Notes: a model not told the origin generated them from the sequence alone. DNA of 64,000 nucleotides from Boesenbergia rotunda (GCA_024364735.1 JAGFNQ010004744.1:62001-126000), one strand, 5' to 3'. Positions 45,383 through 58,236 are shown, counted from the stretch's first letter. A program made the numbers and translations.

Positions 45383-46961
45383 ATGGAAGTCCACCTGAAA
45401 ACTCTGGTGAACATGTGGATAATCATCCAGTCTGGGCTGGAAATTTCCAAGAACTCAGAAGGAGTGGCGCAACATTATACTGAATGGGACGCCTCGCTAA
45501 AGAAGAAAATCGAGGCCAATGCAAAGGCAACCCAGACTTTGCAATGCGGCTTAACCAAGGAGGAGATGAATTGGGTGGGACCCTTCAACAGCACGAAGGA
45601 GCTTTAGAACAAGCTGATCGAGCTGCACGAAGGCACTTCTGACACGAGGATCAACAAAAGAGATCTGTTGCTGAACAGACTCTACACAATCAAGATGCAC
45701 GACGGTGAGACTGCAGCTCTGCTTCACACCAGAATCTAGGAGCTGATGAACGGGCTGCACATGATAGGTCACAAGGTTGAAAACCATGTCCTGATCAGGT
45801 ATACGTTAAATTCTTTTCCAAGAATCTCACTGTGGGCATCTATGGTAGATGCCTACAAAGTTTCAAGGAATTTGTCTGAAATCAAATTAGATGAACTCTT
45901 TTTCGAATTAGAACTGCATGAACAGACTAACACTACCTTGATCGAGAAAGGTATAACCTTTGTTGCAGGAAAATCTCAAGGAAAAGCCCCCAAGAAGAAG
46001 CCTCAACCAACACCCGAGTCCGACTCAGACTCAAAATCAGAAGATAGCGAAGGGGATCGACCCAAGCTGGTTCGGCTAGCTCGAGATTACTACAAGGAAC
46101 TCAAGTACCAAACGAGCAAGAAGAAATCAAGCCGAAGAAAGGAAGATCCAACAGAACCTTCAACAAGCTCAAAGAGCAAGACTAATGTCACCTGCTACGA
46201 ATGCAACAAAAAGAGGCATTTCAAGTCAGAGTGCCCCAATCTGAAGGAAACAAAGAAGGCACGAAGAAAGAAGACTCTCCAAGCCACTTGGGATGAATCC
46301 TCCTCCTCCGAAGAAGAAGATGTCCCGCACGTGAATCTTCTCGCCCTAACAACCTCAGAAGACATCGACTCCGGATCGGAATCGGAACTAGACGACGAAA
46401 TACTCTCAATCTCAGAAAATGGGCAAAAACGGTAAGATGTTACTCAGAATATGAACTTTCAAAATTAATTTCTTATTTATCTCGCAACTTGGCGAAAGCC
46501 AAAATCTGGGTTGAGTCCCTCGACAGGAAGTAAAACTCCTGAAAGAGAAAGTCAACACAAGGTCCTTGACTGAGCCAGTTCAGGAAGGAAGCTTAACCCA
46601 AGTTCAAAAACTTGAGGAAGAGAATTCCTCCCTAAAGACTCAAGTCAAAGAGCTCATAGTTGCCTTAGAACGGTTCACTTCGGGTTCCAAGGGTCTTGAC
46701 ATGATCCTTGGAAAGCAGAAGTCCGTTCTTAACCGATCCGGACTCGGTTATCGAACCAAGTCAAGACAACGCTCTTATTATGCTGTATTGAGCCAACCTA
46801 GAACCCAAGTCCAAGCATGGGTCCCCAAGATCTGTATGAACAAACAAGCTAGACCAAACCAGTATTGGATCCCGAAGGACAAGATTCACATCTTGCCTAA
46901 CCATTATCGAGGCTATAGTCCAGGGGGAGCCAATATAAAAACCATATTTATAATTAGATAA
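45383..46961 (+). pseudogene. Copia-5 gag, broken
   Basis: Reads EANAKATQTLQCGLTKEEMN, a TAG at 45605 where Trp is expected, a second TAG near 45737 for Gln, then VENHVLIRYTLNSF and LWASMVDAYKVSRNL. An acidic Ser-rich part precedes the knuckle CYECNKKRHFKSECP; the usual Gly before His is Arg (KKRH for .KGH). The frame fails near 46435, and the C-terminal coiled-coil-like part (VQKLEEENSSLKTQVKEL, 46566-46961) is in a separate open stretch ending HILPNHYRGYSPGG. Confidence 0.85.
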
Positions 46962-47640
46962 TTTTTTTTAATTGCATGCTTGATTGTTTATTTTTTTGCA
47001 ATTTTTTAATTATCATGCTTAGATTTAGGACTGGTTAGACTAAGGACAAATGATTAAGTTGAAATTTGAACAACATAGTATTGGGTGGAGGTGAGATGAT
47101 AGTACATTAGGGAAGCCCTTCTAATAAGGTCAAGTATACTCTACTTGGTATGTTTAAGTCTGGTGGAACTAGCCAAAGCTACCGATCCAAGATCCAAACT
47201 AGTTAGACTAGAATTTCTCAAAAAATAATTTTGAAAATAAAATTTCGTTACAAGGTTTTATCAAGGAAAGGGTTGATGATCCAATAAGGCTACGACCAAA
47301 GAAGGTCTTGTGCCTCGCCAAGACCTGGAAGCCAATTTTTGAAATTCAAATTCAATTTACTCTTTGTCAAATTTGAATCTAACATAAATTTCAAGTAATC
47401 CTAGAGTCAACCACTTTTCAAAATCAATAAACTTAACCTTATAAAATTTTCAAATTAATCAGATGTCTTCAAAATTAACCATGTTTTTTTAAAATTAAAA
47501 TCTTTAATTTTTGAAAACCTGTCTCACAATACCCATAAGGTTAACGTAATTGATAACACTAGATTGGGGGAGACAGACTAGGCTGTGAAAATCAATTTAA
47601 GCTATCCCTAACTCTAATGGATCCAAATCAACAAATACTT
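46962..47640 (+). other. Copia-5 gag-pol spacer with conserved block
   Basis: No open frame. Bases 47085-47340 match the Copia-2 block at 11290-11600. TTGGGGGAGA near 47565 precedes the pol region. Confidence 0.75.
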
Positions 47641-47649
47641 TATGTGTAG

Positions 47650-48054
47650 GAACATGAAGATTTGGACCAGTGGATGTTAGATAGTAGATGCTCCAGACAC
47701 ATGACTGGAGACAAATTGAAATTCACCAAAATCAAGTTCAAGAACCTAGGCTCAGTAGCATTTGGCAACAATGCTACACTCAAAGTCATTGGGTCAGGTA
47801 ACATTGAACTCAAGTCTGATTTTGTCATTAAGAAAGTACTCTTGGTTGAAAATTTTAAATTCAATTTGCTTAGTATAAGTCAGCTATGTGATACTGACTA
47901 CGTAGTTACATTCACCAACTCTGACTGCCTGATTAGAAACCTTCAAGACTCAGAAGTCATGCTTAAGGGTACTAGGAAAAACAACGTTTATACTATCAAT
48001 TTACCTTTAGTACCAAAATGCCTTTTGAATCAATTAGAAGAATCCAACCTCTAG
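47650..48054 (+). pseudogene. Copia-5 protease with altered active site
   Basis: The active-site motif reads MLDSRCSRHMTGD; the Gly of D-S-G is Arg, which should abolish activity. VIGSGNIELK and FKFNLLSISQLCD follow as usual. The frame ends at 48054. Confidence 0.85.
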
Positions 48055-49290
48055 CATAGGAGATTAGGTCACACTCATGTTAAACTAATTTCTAAAATTA
48101 TCTAACTCGGTTTAATTAAAGGTGTACCAAAAATTAAGAACTTTGAAAACACAATCTGTAACTCATGTAACCAAGGCAAGCAAACTAAGTTAAACCACAA
48201 ATCAATTCAATCAGACTTAACCCAAACCACACATGAGCTCCTGCACCTTGACCTATTTGATTCACACAGAGCCAAGTCACTAAGCGGGAATCGATACTTC
48301 TTAGTAATTGTCGATGATTACTCTAGGTTTACTTGGGTTAGGTTCCTAAAAACCAAAGATGAAACTTTGAACTTATTTATTGACCTATGTAAAATAATTG
48401 AAAACCAAAATGATACTAAAATCAAAAGACTTAGAAGTGATCACAGGGGAGAATTTGAAAATCAACAGTTTGAAGAATTTTGCAAAATAAATTGGTACAT
48501 TCATGAATTTTCCTGTCCTAGAACCCCCTAACAAAATGGGATAGTGGAGAGAAAGAATAGAACCCTTCAGAAAGCCGCTATAACCATGTTAAATGAATTT
48601 AACCTGCTAATCAATTTTGGGCAGAAGAGGTAAGCACAGCTTGCTACATCCAAAACAGGTTCTAATTAACAAAAGGCATAATAAAACACCTTATGAATTA
48701 TATTATCATAGACTGCCTAACCTACACTACTTAAGAGTCTTTGGGTGCAAAGTCCATATATTGAACACCAAGGACTACCTAGGTAAGTTTCAATCCAAGT
48801 CAACCCCAGGGATCTTCCTAGGATATTCTACAACTAGTAGGGCCTATAGGGTTTTAAATAAACAATCTCACAAAATTGAAGAAACTACTAACTTAATTTT
48901 TGATGAGGAAATTGAACCAAAAACTCATAATCAAAAATTAAACCAATCAAATACTAATCAGGAAGACAATGAACCAACAATTGAACCATCAATTGAACCA
49001 TTGATTGAACCTTTAAATGAACTAACTCTTGACCAACTACTGAGGTCTCAACTCAACCTATAACTGAACCAACCCAAGTAGTTGAACCAAACACTGAACC
49101 GAACTGTCCAGCCGGACTTGAGGCTGAACCTAGTACTAGAAGAACCAAGAAACCCAGACTCAGTCACCCTTCTGATCAAATTATAGGTGATCCAACCTTA
49201 GGAGTCAGAACTAGGTCTTCCTATAGAAATCTTAGTCAAATCGCGTTAATTTCAAAATTTTGAACCTAAGACTATAGAGGAAGCCCTACC
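48055..49290 (+). pseudogene. Copia-5 integrase, multiply broken
   Basis: In pieces it reads RRLGHTHVKLISKII, CNSCNQGKQTKL, LLHLDLFDSH (first Asp), YFLVIVDDYSRFTWVRF, RLRSDHRGEFENQQF (second Asp) and NGIVERKNRTLQKA (Glu). Stops lie near 48052, 48102 and 48529 and a frame change near 48620, after which 48617-49063 continues (TPYELYYHRLPNLHYLRVFG). An NT/EP-rich linker follows. Confidence 0.85.
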
Positions 49291-50788
49291 AGACCCTGAT
49301 TGGATCATAGCTATGCAGGAGGAGTTAGCCCAATTTGAAAGAAATCAAGTCTGGGAACTAGTACCTAAACCTGAAGGTAAATATGTTATAGATACTAAGT
49401 GGGCGTTCAGAAACAAATTAAATGATCAAGGAGAAATAGTTAGAAATAAAGCCCGCATAGTAGCTAATGGGTTTAGTCAGGTCGAAGGGTTAGATTATGA
49501 TGAAACCTATGCCCCAGTAGCCAGACTTGAGTCAATTAGAATGTTATTAGCCTTTGCAGCCCATAGAGGGTTCAAGTTATACCAACTGGATGTTAAGTCT
49601 GCCTTTTTAAATGGGTTTATCAAAGAAGAAGTTTATGTAGGACAACCCCCAGTATTTGAGGACATAGAAAAACCTGAGTATGTCTTTAAACTTAGAAAAG
49701 CACTTTATGGGTTGAAACAAGCACCTAGGGAATGGTATGAATGCTTATCAACTTATCTAATTTCTAAGGAATTTACCCAAGGTCAAATTGACTCCACCCT
49801 TTTTGTTAAAACCTTAGAAAACGATACTTTCATTGCCCAAATTTATGTCGATGATATAATTTTTGGATCCACCAACTCTAACTTCCTAAAAGAGTTTGTA
49901 AAAATAATGGAAAGTGAATTCGAAATGAGCTTGGTAGGTGAGCTCAACTTCTTCTTAGGATTACAAATTAAACAGACTAGAGACGGTAATTATGTTTACT
50001 AATCCAAGTATGCTAAAAAATTAATAAAGAAATTTAAAATGGATAACTCCAAAAGCATAAGTACCCCTATGGCCACAAATGTCAAAATTGATAGTGACCC
50101 AGAAGGTAAGCCTGTTGATCTTAAACTATACCGAAGTATGATTGGGAGTCTACTTTACTTTACAGCTAGCAGACCTGATATCCTATTTTCTGTAGGAATG
50201 TGTGCTAGGTACCAAACTTGTGCTAAGGAATCCCACTTAGCAGCCCTAAAATGAGTACTTAGGTACATTAAGTGTACCCTAAATGTAGGGATTTGGTATC
50301 CTAGGACTTCCACTTTTGAATTGTCAGGATATTCTGACTTTGACTATGCCGGGTGTAAATTAGATAGAAAAAGTACAAGTGGAAGTTGCCAACTATTAGG
50401 ACATAGCCTAGTCAGCTGGTGTAGCAGAAAGCAACACTGCGTAGCATTGTCCACAACAGAAGCAGAATATGTTGCTCTAGGAGAATGTGTAGCACAACTT
50501 TTGTGGATGATGCACACTCTTAAGGACTTCCAGCTTGACTACACCCAAACCCAAGTCTATATTGATAACATTAGTTCAATCAACTTGACTAAAAACCCAA
50601 TTCAACATTCTCAAACAAAACATATAGAAGTAAAACATCATTTTGTAAGGGATCATGTAGCCAGGGGTGAAATAGTACTCAAACATGTGGACTCAAAATC
50701 CAACTTAGCTGATATCTTTACCAAACCCTTACCTGCGTCTGAGTTTAGCTCACTAAGAAGGCAGTTAGGGTTGTGCATAGTAGAGTAG
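49291..50788 (+). pseudogene. Copia-5 reverse transcriptase and RNase H, nearly open
   Basis: RT: NKARIVANGFSQVEGLDYDE, YQLDVKSAFLNGFIKEEVYV, LYGLKQAPREWYE and YVDDIIFGSTN. Stops occur at about 50003, where SKYAKKLIKKF follows, and near 50254. RNase H (50321-50788) has YSDFDYAGCKLDRKSTSG, LSTTEAEYVAL, VYIDNISSINL, HIEVKHHFVRDH and ends PLPASEFSSLRRQLGLCIVE. The only major damage is the two stops. Confidence 0.9.
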
Positions 50789-52231
50789 GACTGATTTATA
50801 TTGTTTCCTAAAAACATTTCCTATTTTGTCTTAATTTTTTTTAAATTTTCAAATTTATCATTTTATTTATCAAGTTTTTGAAATTTAAAAAGATTTTCTG
50901 ACTTAGTTTTTTTTCAAAAACTACCCCTTCAAAACTAGGGCTTTTTCGCAAATGGACTTAGCTTAGGCCCTAACCCTAGAACTGCATGCACCTATAGATC
51001 TAGAAGCCAGCATCTCACAAGCACCTTAGGATATTTTTAATTGATAACCTAGACTGGGTTGAGATGCTTAGGTCTATGCTTTGATTCAAGATGCTTTAAG
51101 TCAGTGCATCTGCAGTAATTGGGACAATAAATACAAGTTGAACAGCAATCAGGTTAAGTGTCAAGCTTAGAAAATCTAACTTGATCAAATCACTTAACTT
51201 GACTAATCCTAGCGAAAGCTACTATTTATGACAGTTAGTAAGTAGCTAACATGGTTAGACCCGACTCGAGCAAGATTTGTTTAATTTGGTTTGGTCCAGT
51301 TTGTTTTAGAGTTAGTTCAATACAGAATTTCAATTTCTTACTAGCACTAATTTACTTGCTGTAATTAATTATTTTTTTGATATATGGAAAAGGGGGAGAG
51401 AGATAAGAAAGTGGGAAAATTATTTTCAAATTTCTCAAATTTTGCAAAATTTTCTATCTCTTTTTCAAAAAGTAAAGTAGAAAGTTCTAAGTGCTAAATT
51501 TTCAAGTACGTTTCAGTGGTTAAATACTTCAAAGTTCTTTAAGTACTTAAAAATGTTTTTAAACTATTTTGAGTATTTCAAATTTATTCTAAATTATTTT
51601 TAAGTACTTAAAAAGGTTTCTAAAATTCTTCTAAGTATTTGTAAAGTACTTCAAACTTTTAAAGTAGTTCTAATGCTCTTAAAATACTTCAAAAAGGCTT
51701 CAAAATTTCTAAGTGTATTTTGAAAAACAATTCTAAAGAAGTATTTTTCTTAGTAAACAAATTTTCCTGAGCTAAACTAATTTTCAAAAATTTGTTGGCA
51801 AATGTGCTAAGTAATTTTTTTTGTAGACAAATTCCTTTTGTAAAAATGTTTTTAAGAAAATTTTTTTAAGTTGGGAAATTTTTTCCAAAATCTCAAAATT
51901 AAAACCTTGCAAGGAAAAATAGTTTTCAAAACTTGTTTTGCCTAAGTAAATTTTCAAAATACTGAAACAAAAATTAGGCTTACAAAACCTTTTCAAAAAT
52001 TGCCTAAGTGTTCTTAAGTACAATTGCTTTATCTTTGAAAAACACTTAGTCAAAAAACGTAAAGCTTTTGTTAAAACTTGAAAAACACTTAGCACTTAGA
52101 AAGTTTACAAAACCCATGTGATATTGAAAACTTAAGGGGGAGAATGTGAAATTCAGCGGGAGATAAAATTCTGTTGTTAGATTGCTATAATATACTTTTC
52201 ACATAACTTTTTGAACTGTGTTGCCATAAAT
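50789..52231 (+). other. Copia-5 3' non-coding spacer
   Basis: About 1.4 kb without an open frame on the coding strand. TACTTAAAAATG/AAGTACTT units recur at 51480-51730. No envelope-like gene is seen. Confidence 0.6.
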
Positions 52232-52246
52232 TAAAAAGGGGGAGAT
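52232..52246 (+). promoter_or_regulatory. Copia-5 polypurine tract
   Basis: TAAAAAGGGGGAGAT immediately before the 3' LTR. Confidence 0.9.
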
Positions 52247-53533
52247 TATTGGTGTCGGAAGCACCAAAGTCAAACCTTTGTTTTGATAATGGCAATGGAT
52301 TCAGAAGTTAAGATTTGGTTGAGATCTAACAAGCTGATTAAGTGTGTAGGAAAGTCCTAGGTACACTAGGCACTAAGTCCTGGCCGCGGGCTGGGCAACT
52401 AAGTCCTGACTTAAAGTTGGACAATAAGACCTGGTGAGTGAAGCTGGGCACTAAAACCTAGTGAGTGAAGCTGGGCACTAAGACCTGGTCGAGGACTGGG
52501 CACCGAAGACCTGGTGAGTGAAGCTAGGCACAAAGACCTGATCGTGGATTGGGCACGAAGACTTGGTGAGTGAAGCTGGGCAAAGTCCAACCGGAGGAGC
52601 CGGTTGGCAAAAAAGGTAAATTCTCGCAAGAGGAGTAGGTGAGGATGCGTTCCCCGTAAGAGGGAACATTAGGCGTCGGTTCGACCTAGGGTTCCATTTG
52701 GTAGACCCAAAGTCAGAACCAAGACAGCTTAGGCTATAAATAATGTCTAACATATATTGTATGTTTGCTTCTTGTGATTTGGAACTAACCCTGGCTGCAG
52801 GAAACGAAGGGACTAGGTTTCTGCAACTCAGGTGCCTCATTGGAAGGAGGTGCTTCACTGGGCTAGGCACTTGTAAGGATACAGGCAGGCGCCCCAGTGC
52901 AAGGCCAAACCGAGACCATCGAAGCAAACTGCCACGAAAGCCTTTGGACCAAGTCAAGCTAGGCGTCTGTGTCCATACAGGCGCCCCAGTCAGCTCAGAC
53001 ACCTCAATGAAGGGGATAAGCGCTGATTGAGCTTGCAGATTGGAGTTCGAGTAGGAGAGGCCACGTGTAGGCGCCCCCTTCATCACAGGCACCCAGGAGT
53101 CGACTATAAAAGGGGGTTCACCCCCAAGGCTTGAGAACAACTCGCTCAATTCGCTCTCAACACTTTCGCTCAAGCGCTACACTCCGGCACGCTCTACACT
53201 CGCGATTCAAGCGCCGACGACGACCCGCTGCTCTGAAATTCCATCCACTCCGGTTGTCGGTAAAGGTTTAAATTTCCTAAGTGTTGTGACTTTTTTTAAT
53301 TCTATATCGGTACTCAAAATTGTAAACGCCCTTCAAATATATAATTGTCCATAGTAAACGGTCAAGGACCATGGGCCTTGGAGTAGGAGCCGACTGCGAC
53401 TCCGGACCAAGTAAAACAAACTGTGTTAGCGATTTTGTTTTACTCTTTTCCGCTGCGTAATTTCTCTAATTGTCCGAAAATTTTCGATCGATATTCACCC
53501 CCCACCTCTCTATCAATTTACTCCGATCCAACA
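52247..53533 (+). repeat. Copia-5 3' LTR (1287 bases)
   Basis: Begins TATTGGTG, with the first TG mutated to TA, and ends GATCCAACA. It closely matches the 5' LTR. TATAAAAG at 53105-53112. Confidence 0.95.
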
Positions 53534-54840
53534 AGACCAACTCTTGATGTCGATGAAAGTAGTAAGGGACCAAAGCCAAGGTCAGTTTATTCATTGAATA
53601 AGCATCTAGGACATGTTGTTTGTGAATGGTTGAAATCTTTGAGATTTTCATATGGTTATGTCTCTAATATTGAGAGATGTGTCAATTTGAAGGAATCCAA
53701 TTTGATTGGTTTGAAAAGTCATGACTGTCATATATTCATGGAAAGACACATTCCTATTACTTTTAAAGAACACTTACCAAATTTTGTATGGTGTCATTAC
53801 AAAGTTACGTATTTTCTTTTATGATATTTGCTCAACAATTTTGAGTCATTCACACATAAAGTTGATAGAGAGAGATATTGCAATCATTATGTGTAATTTA
53901 GAAATGATCTTTCTATCCTCATTTTTTGATTCTATGAAATATCTTTTGGTTCACTTGCCATATGAGGAAAAGTTGTAGGTCCTATCCATTTTGTTGGATG
54001 TATCCATTTGAAAGGTAAAATTTTCATCTTTTATACTTCATTTTTCATGCATAAAAATTGACAAATTTTATTATATATTAATATCTAATACAATTTATTT
54101 TAATACAATTAGTTTCATATATCATTTGAAGAGAAAAGTGAAAAATAAGGCATGGGTTGAAGGCTCTATTGTTATGCATACATTGTGGAGGAAGTAACAA
54201 CTTTTACGTCATATTAGTTTGAGCCTCATGTTCATAGAAAAAGGTGGAGAGCAGGAAGAAATGATGAGGGCCCTATTGATCCCAATTTAAATTCATTCTC
54301 AATTTTACACTACCTTTGTTTACCAAGTAAACCATGTAAGTAGAGATACTTAATTGGTCAAGAATAGAGGGTAGTTAAGACATATATTTTATTGAATTGT
54401 TCATAATCATCATATTACGAGTTAGTATATATTTATTATTTTTTTATATTTCTTATGTCATAAATTATTTGTGTTATAATTTTTTTATGTTAGTATTTTC
54501 CAAAACTTAAATTTTGGAATGTTGACACAAGAGTTTGATCATTTCTGTGAAGAAGAATTTGTACCATGGTTCAAACAAATGTAAGTAGACAATCTAGATT
54601 TTGTTTACACATATGCAGATTTTTAAATATATTTATTTTATTTTAGGTTCATGATAATTAAGTTCACCTTGAGCAAGAATTGTTATATTCCATCTATCAT
54701 GGGGTCCAAAAGTATTGGTATGCACTTGCCAGCATATTTCATAAATAGATATAATTTTCATTCTCAAGAATATGAAATGGGGAAGACTACAATGAATAGT
54801 TTCTAAATGAATATAATTGCTATATTTCTAATGGGAGGTT
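53534..54840 (+). pseudogene. CACTA-4 TNP2 transposase, second fragment
   Basis: Continues the gene cut at 43902. It reads NIERCVNLKESNLIGLKSHDC then HIFMERHIPITF, the GLKSHDCH motif of TNP2. Next is MIFLSSFFDSMKYLLVHLPYE, the DUF4218-like region. Then come NKAWVEGSI, TQEFDHFCEEEFVPWFKQ-like sequence near 54520 and YFINRYNFHSQEYEMGKTTM near 54735-54800. Several stops and frame changes. It is lost at about 54840, where other repeat DNA starts. Confidence 0.8.
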
Positions 54841-55171
54841 GTACCTAACACTCACGGTTGTGCCTTCGCCATGTTGACCTGACGAAGAAACCAAGGGCAG
54901 GACGTGCGAACATGGCACAATCATGTCTCCACTTGACGAAGAGCACAATGGAGGGGAGCATGCCAAATTAGCATAGTCGTGCCTCCTCTTAAGTTTGTTA
55001 GCTAAGAGAACTGAGGGGTAGGCCGCACCAACTTGGCACAGCTGTGTACCCTCATGCTAAAATATGAGGCACGACCGTGCCTCTTGGCCGTGGGTATCGA
55101 CTATAAAAGGAGAGTTCTTCCCCTTTCCAAGGGGAGGAAGTTCTTTCATTTTGGGAGAACTAAGAGGACAA
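54841..55171 (+). repeat. LTR-like fragment with TATA box
   Basis: Repeated GGCACGA/GGCACAG...GTGCC motifs and CGACTATAAAAGGAGAGTTC near 55100 look like the promoter part of an LTR, probably gypsy. No second copy in the window. It is cut by LTR-C at 55172. Confidence 0.45.
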
Positions 55172-56956
55172 GATCTATTAGTATTAACCCAGAATCCAAT
55201 TATTAGATGATTGACTAGGGAACTTTTATATCATATTTCATTAATAACAGGCAAAGTTTATGGTTATTATATTTACTTCATATCTGTGCGAGATGAATAA
55301 GTATAATAATGTCCTAGGATAGTAGGTTCTAATTTACATCATATCAATTGGTTGATAGTGGGAGGATATAAATATATATAGAACACTACTCTTAACTATT
55401 CTTAGTCAAATATTAATATGCAATAACAATATTAATTCGCTGAGACTAGCATGTAGGTCAATTGATAACTTAATCTGATAAGTCATGGATATAAGATATC
55501 AAATTAACACATACATATTAAAGAATATATACTGAATTGACTCGCCATGAGAAAATTTCATGGATGGTTATATGAGTATCATAAACATTCTCATAATGAC
55601 TATTGGTATAAATATTTCTTAGACCTGAAGTCACTGTGGTTCTCTATATAAGGAGTTGTATACTTTGGTATCGACAAATATTACCCATAATAGGGTGAAC
55701 TATAAAGTCGATCACTGGGTATGCAACAAATTATGTGGAGAAATGTGAGTGATGTAGATGGGATCTATTTCTTCCATATGACAGTAGTGATATCTGCAGG
55801 CCCCTGGATTAAGTAGGACTACTGAAATGCATGATCATGCTTAAATAAGTCAATATGACATATTGAGCTCATTTGTTGAGTGAGCCTACTTGGAGATCAA
55901 GAAATAAAAAAATTGATAAGAGGATGACATGGTCTATACCTCATTAATCAATCTTGATATCAATGATAGAATGGCAGTCATACAAGATAATATACACGGA
56001 ATTATTTAGTTAGATCTCGACATTCTCATCATTTTGGTAGCAATGAAGCATTACTAGATGTCACTCATTGCTTATATATCTAAAGTGGTCTAGATACATT
56101 GCCAACATTATGAGAGTCTATTGGTCATACACAAAGAATTTGTAGTTTTGGAGATACTTTTATTTTAGTTTGACTAAAATGTGATAAAGTCTAATTTGAA
56201 ATTGGATTAATTGAATTAGACACAAATGAATCTAATTGGACTATGGGGTTGAGTCTAATCCGAGTTAGACTCATTTAGTTTAGATTTAACAAACTAAAAG
56301 AGGTTACTGTTCATTAAAAAGGTTTAATGAAGCATTATTAAAGAGGGAGATCAAGAGAAGAAAACCCTTTGTATTCATTCGATAAATACAAAATGACCTC
56401 ATTTTTGAAATGATTATATTTCATGGAGCATTAATCATGTATTCATCCAAGATTAATGAGCATTGCATCAAAAGGAATACCAAGAGGCAAAAACCTTTTG
56501 TATTCATTAGATGAATATAAAGGCATCATTTTTATTATGATGTAGAAATATTTTCATCTTCTTCTTCCTCCTCTTCCCTTCTCTTGGCTGAAACCACTTG
56601 TTGGTGTTTTTTGCTTGTTTTGTGACTGAACCATCTTAACTTGCTAGCACATCTAAGGTGGTTCTTCTCCGAGACCGAGTTCATGCGACGAACAGAACAT
56701 GTTCGTGTTGGATAGCTTGCCGGGTTTCCTAAGTGAACACCGGGTCGTCCATGAGAGACCTCTCCATATCTACGGATTAAAAATTTAATCCGAATGAAGA
56801 CCTATCTCCCAAACGACGTTTCGTCATTGTACTAATTGATTCGAGTTACAACTTGGCCAAACTTGATGTTCAAGCCTTATAACTCGCTTAACCAATTAGT
56901 CGCGGAAAAGACAACGAGCGGATCGTCGGTTTTTGTGTTTATTATCGGGGTACATG
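55172..56956 (+). repeat. LTR-C, first copy
   Basis: Starts TATTAGTATTAACCC, aligning with TGTTAGTAGGAGCCC of the second copy, and follows it for about 1 kb. It continues through a TATAAA box near 56513 and a CTTCTTCTTCCTCC leader to GGGGTACATG. Bases 56706-56956 match LTR-B (33170-33386 and 36749-36790) in inverted orientation. No internal retroelement sequence. Confidence 0.7.
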
Positions 56957-57926
56957 TGTTAGTAGGAGCCCTAGAGCCAATTATGTGATGATTGACTAGG
57001 GACTTTTGTATCATATTCTATCATTAATAAAGGCATGTTTGGTTATTATACTTACTTTATTATTTGTGCCAAATAACTAAGTATAATAATGTCCTTGAGT
57101 AGTAGGTTCTTATCTACATCATATCGATTAGTTGAATCGATAGTGAGATGATGTAGAGAACACTACACTAAACTATTCCTAGTCAAGCATTAATATTCAA
57201 GGACAATATTAATGCATGGAGACTAGCATGTAGGTCAATTGATGCCTTGAGCTCACAAGTCATGGATATGTGATATCAAGTTGACACATGAGTATACATT
57301 AGAGAATGTGTATTGAATTGACCCGCTATGAGAAATTTTCATAGATTGTCATATGAGTGTCATAAACTTTCACATGTGACTATTTGTATGAATAGTCTTT
57401 AGACCTGAAGTCACCACGGTTCCCTACATAAGGAGTTATGTACTTTGGTATCGTCAAACGTCACCCGTAACAGGGTGGACTATAAAGGCGATCACTTGGT
57501 ATGTAATGAATTATGCGGAGGGATGTGAGTGATGTAGATGAGATCTATCCCTCCCATATGACGGGAGTGATATCTGTGGGCCCCTTGATCGAGTAGGACT
57601 ACTAAAACCCATGGCCATGCTCAAATGAGTCAATATGAGATATTGAGCTCATTTGTTTGACTGAGTCTACTCGGGGATCAAGAAACACAAAGATTGATCG
57701 AGAATGACCCGGTCTATGCCTCATTGGTCAATCTAGATATCAAGGATAGAAGGACAAGGTCATACGTTATCATAGTCATGGAGGTTTAGTCGGATCTCGA
57801 CTTTTCTTGTTACTTGGGTAGCAATGATGCATTGCTAGATGCCGCTCATTGCTTATGTGTCTAAAGCGTTTAGGCGCATTACCAACGTCACGAGAACCTA
57901 TTGGGTCACACACTAAGGACATGATG
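56957..57926 (+). repeat. LTR-C, second copy, cut by CACTA-3
   Basis: Starts TGTTAGTAGGAGCCC directly after the first copy and matches 55172-56160 along its length (landmarks GACTAGCATGTAGGTCAATT, CACGGTTCCCTA). CACTA-3 interrupts it at 57926. Confidence 0.8.
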
Positions 57927-58235
57927 CACTACAAGAAAAAAGTTAAACAACAACGCTTTTTCCGCGTTGTCGTTAATGCTTAAAAAGCGATGTTGATGAA
58001 GCCGTTGTAGAAAGTATATCTACGACAACGCTTTTTCCGCGTTGTGGTTTGGAGCAAAGACAACACTTTTTTCGCGTTGTCTATTGGTTTTTAAAAAGCG
58101 TTGTTATTGACGCTGTTGTTAAAAGTCGGGTATCAAAGACAACGCGGAAAAAGCGTTGTGGTTTGGCACAAAGACAACGCAAAAATCGTGTTGTGTATTG
58201 TTACTTAAAAAACGTTGTCTTTTTAATAGGCAGTG
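57927..58235. repeat. CACTA-3 left terminus and subterminal repeats
   Basis: More than ten ACAACGC/GCGTTGT units, many as pairs such as ACAACGCTTTTTCCGCGTTGT that can fold into hairpins. Confidence 0.9.
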
Positions 58236-58236
58236 T

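Larger units (their letters stand above)
43903..53533 (+). mobile_element. Copia-5, full-length Ty1/copia element (9.6 kb)
   Basis: Both LTRs, primer site, gag, protease, integrase, RT, RNase H and purine tract are present in order. Flanks AGACT (43898-43902) and AGACC (53534-53538) match at four of five bases. It has two long non-coding stretches (46962-47640 and 50789-52231). Many stops, several TGG-to-TAG or CAG-to-TAG, show it is inactive. Gag resembles that of Copia-1 and Copia-4. Confidence 0.95.

Noticed and set aside
51784..52095. 103-residue minus-strand frame in the Copia-5 3' spacer, as a possible envelope-like or antisense gene
   Set aside because: Low-complexity Phe/Lys/Leu composition from AT-rich repeats; no signal peptide or domain.
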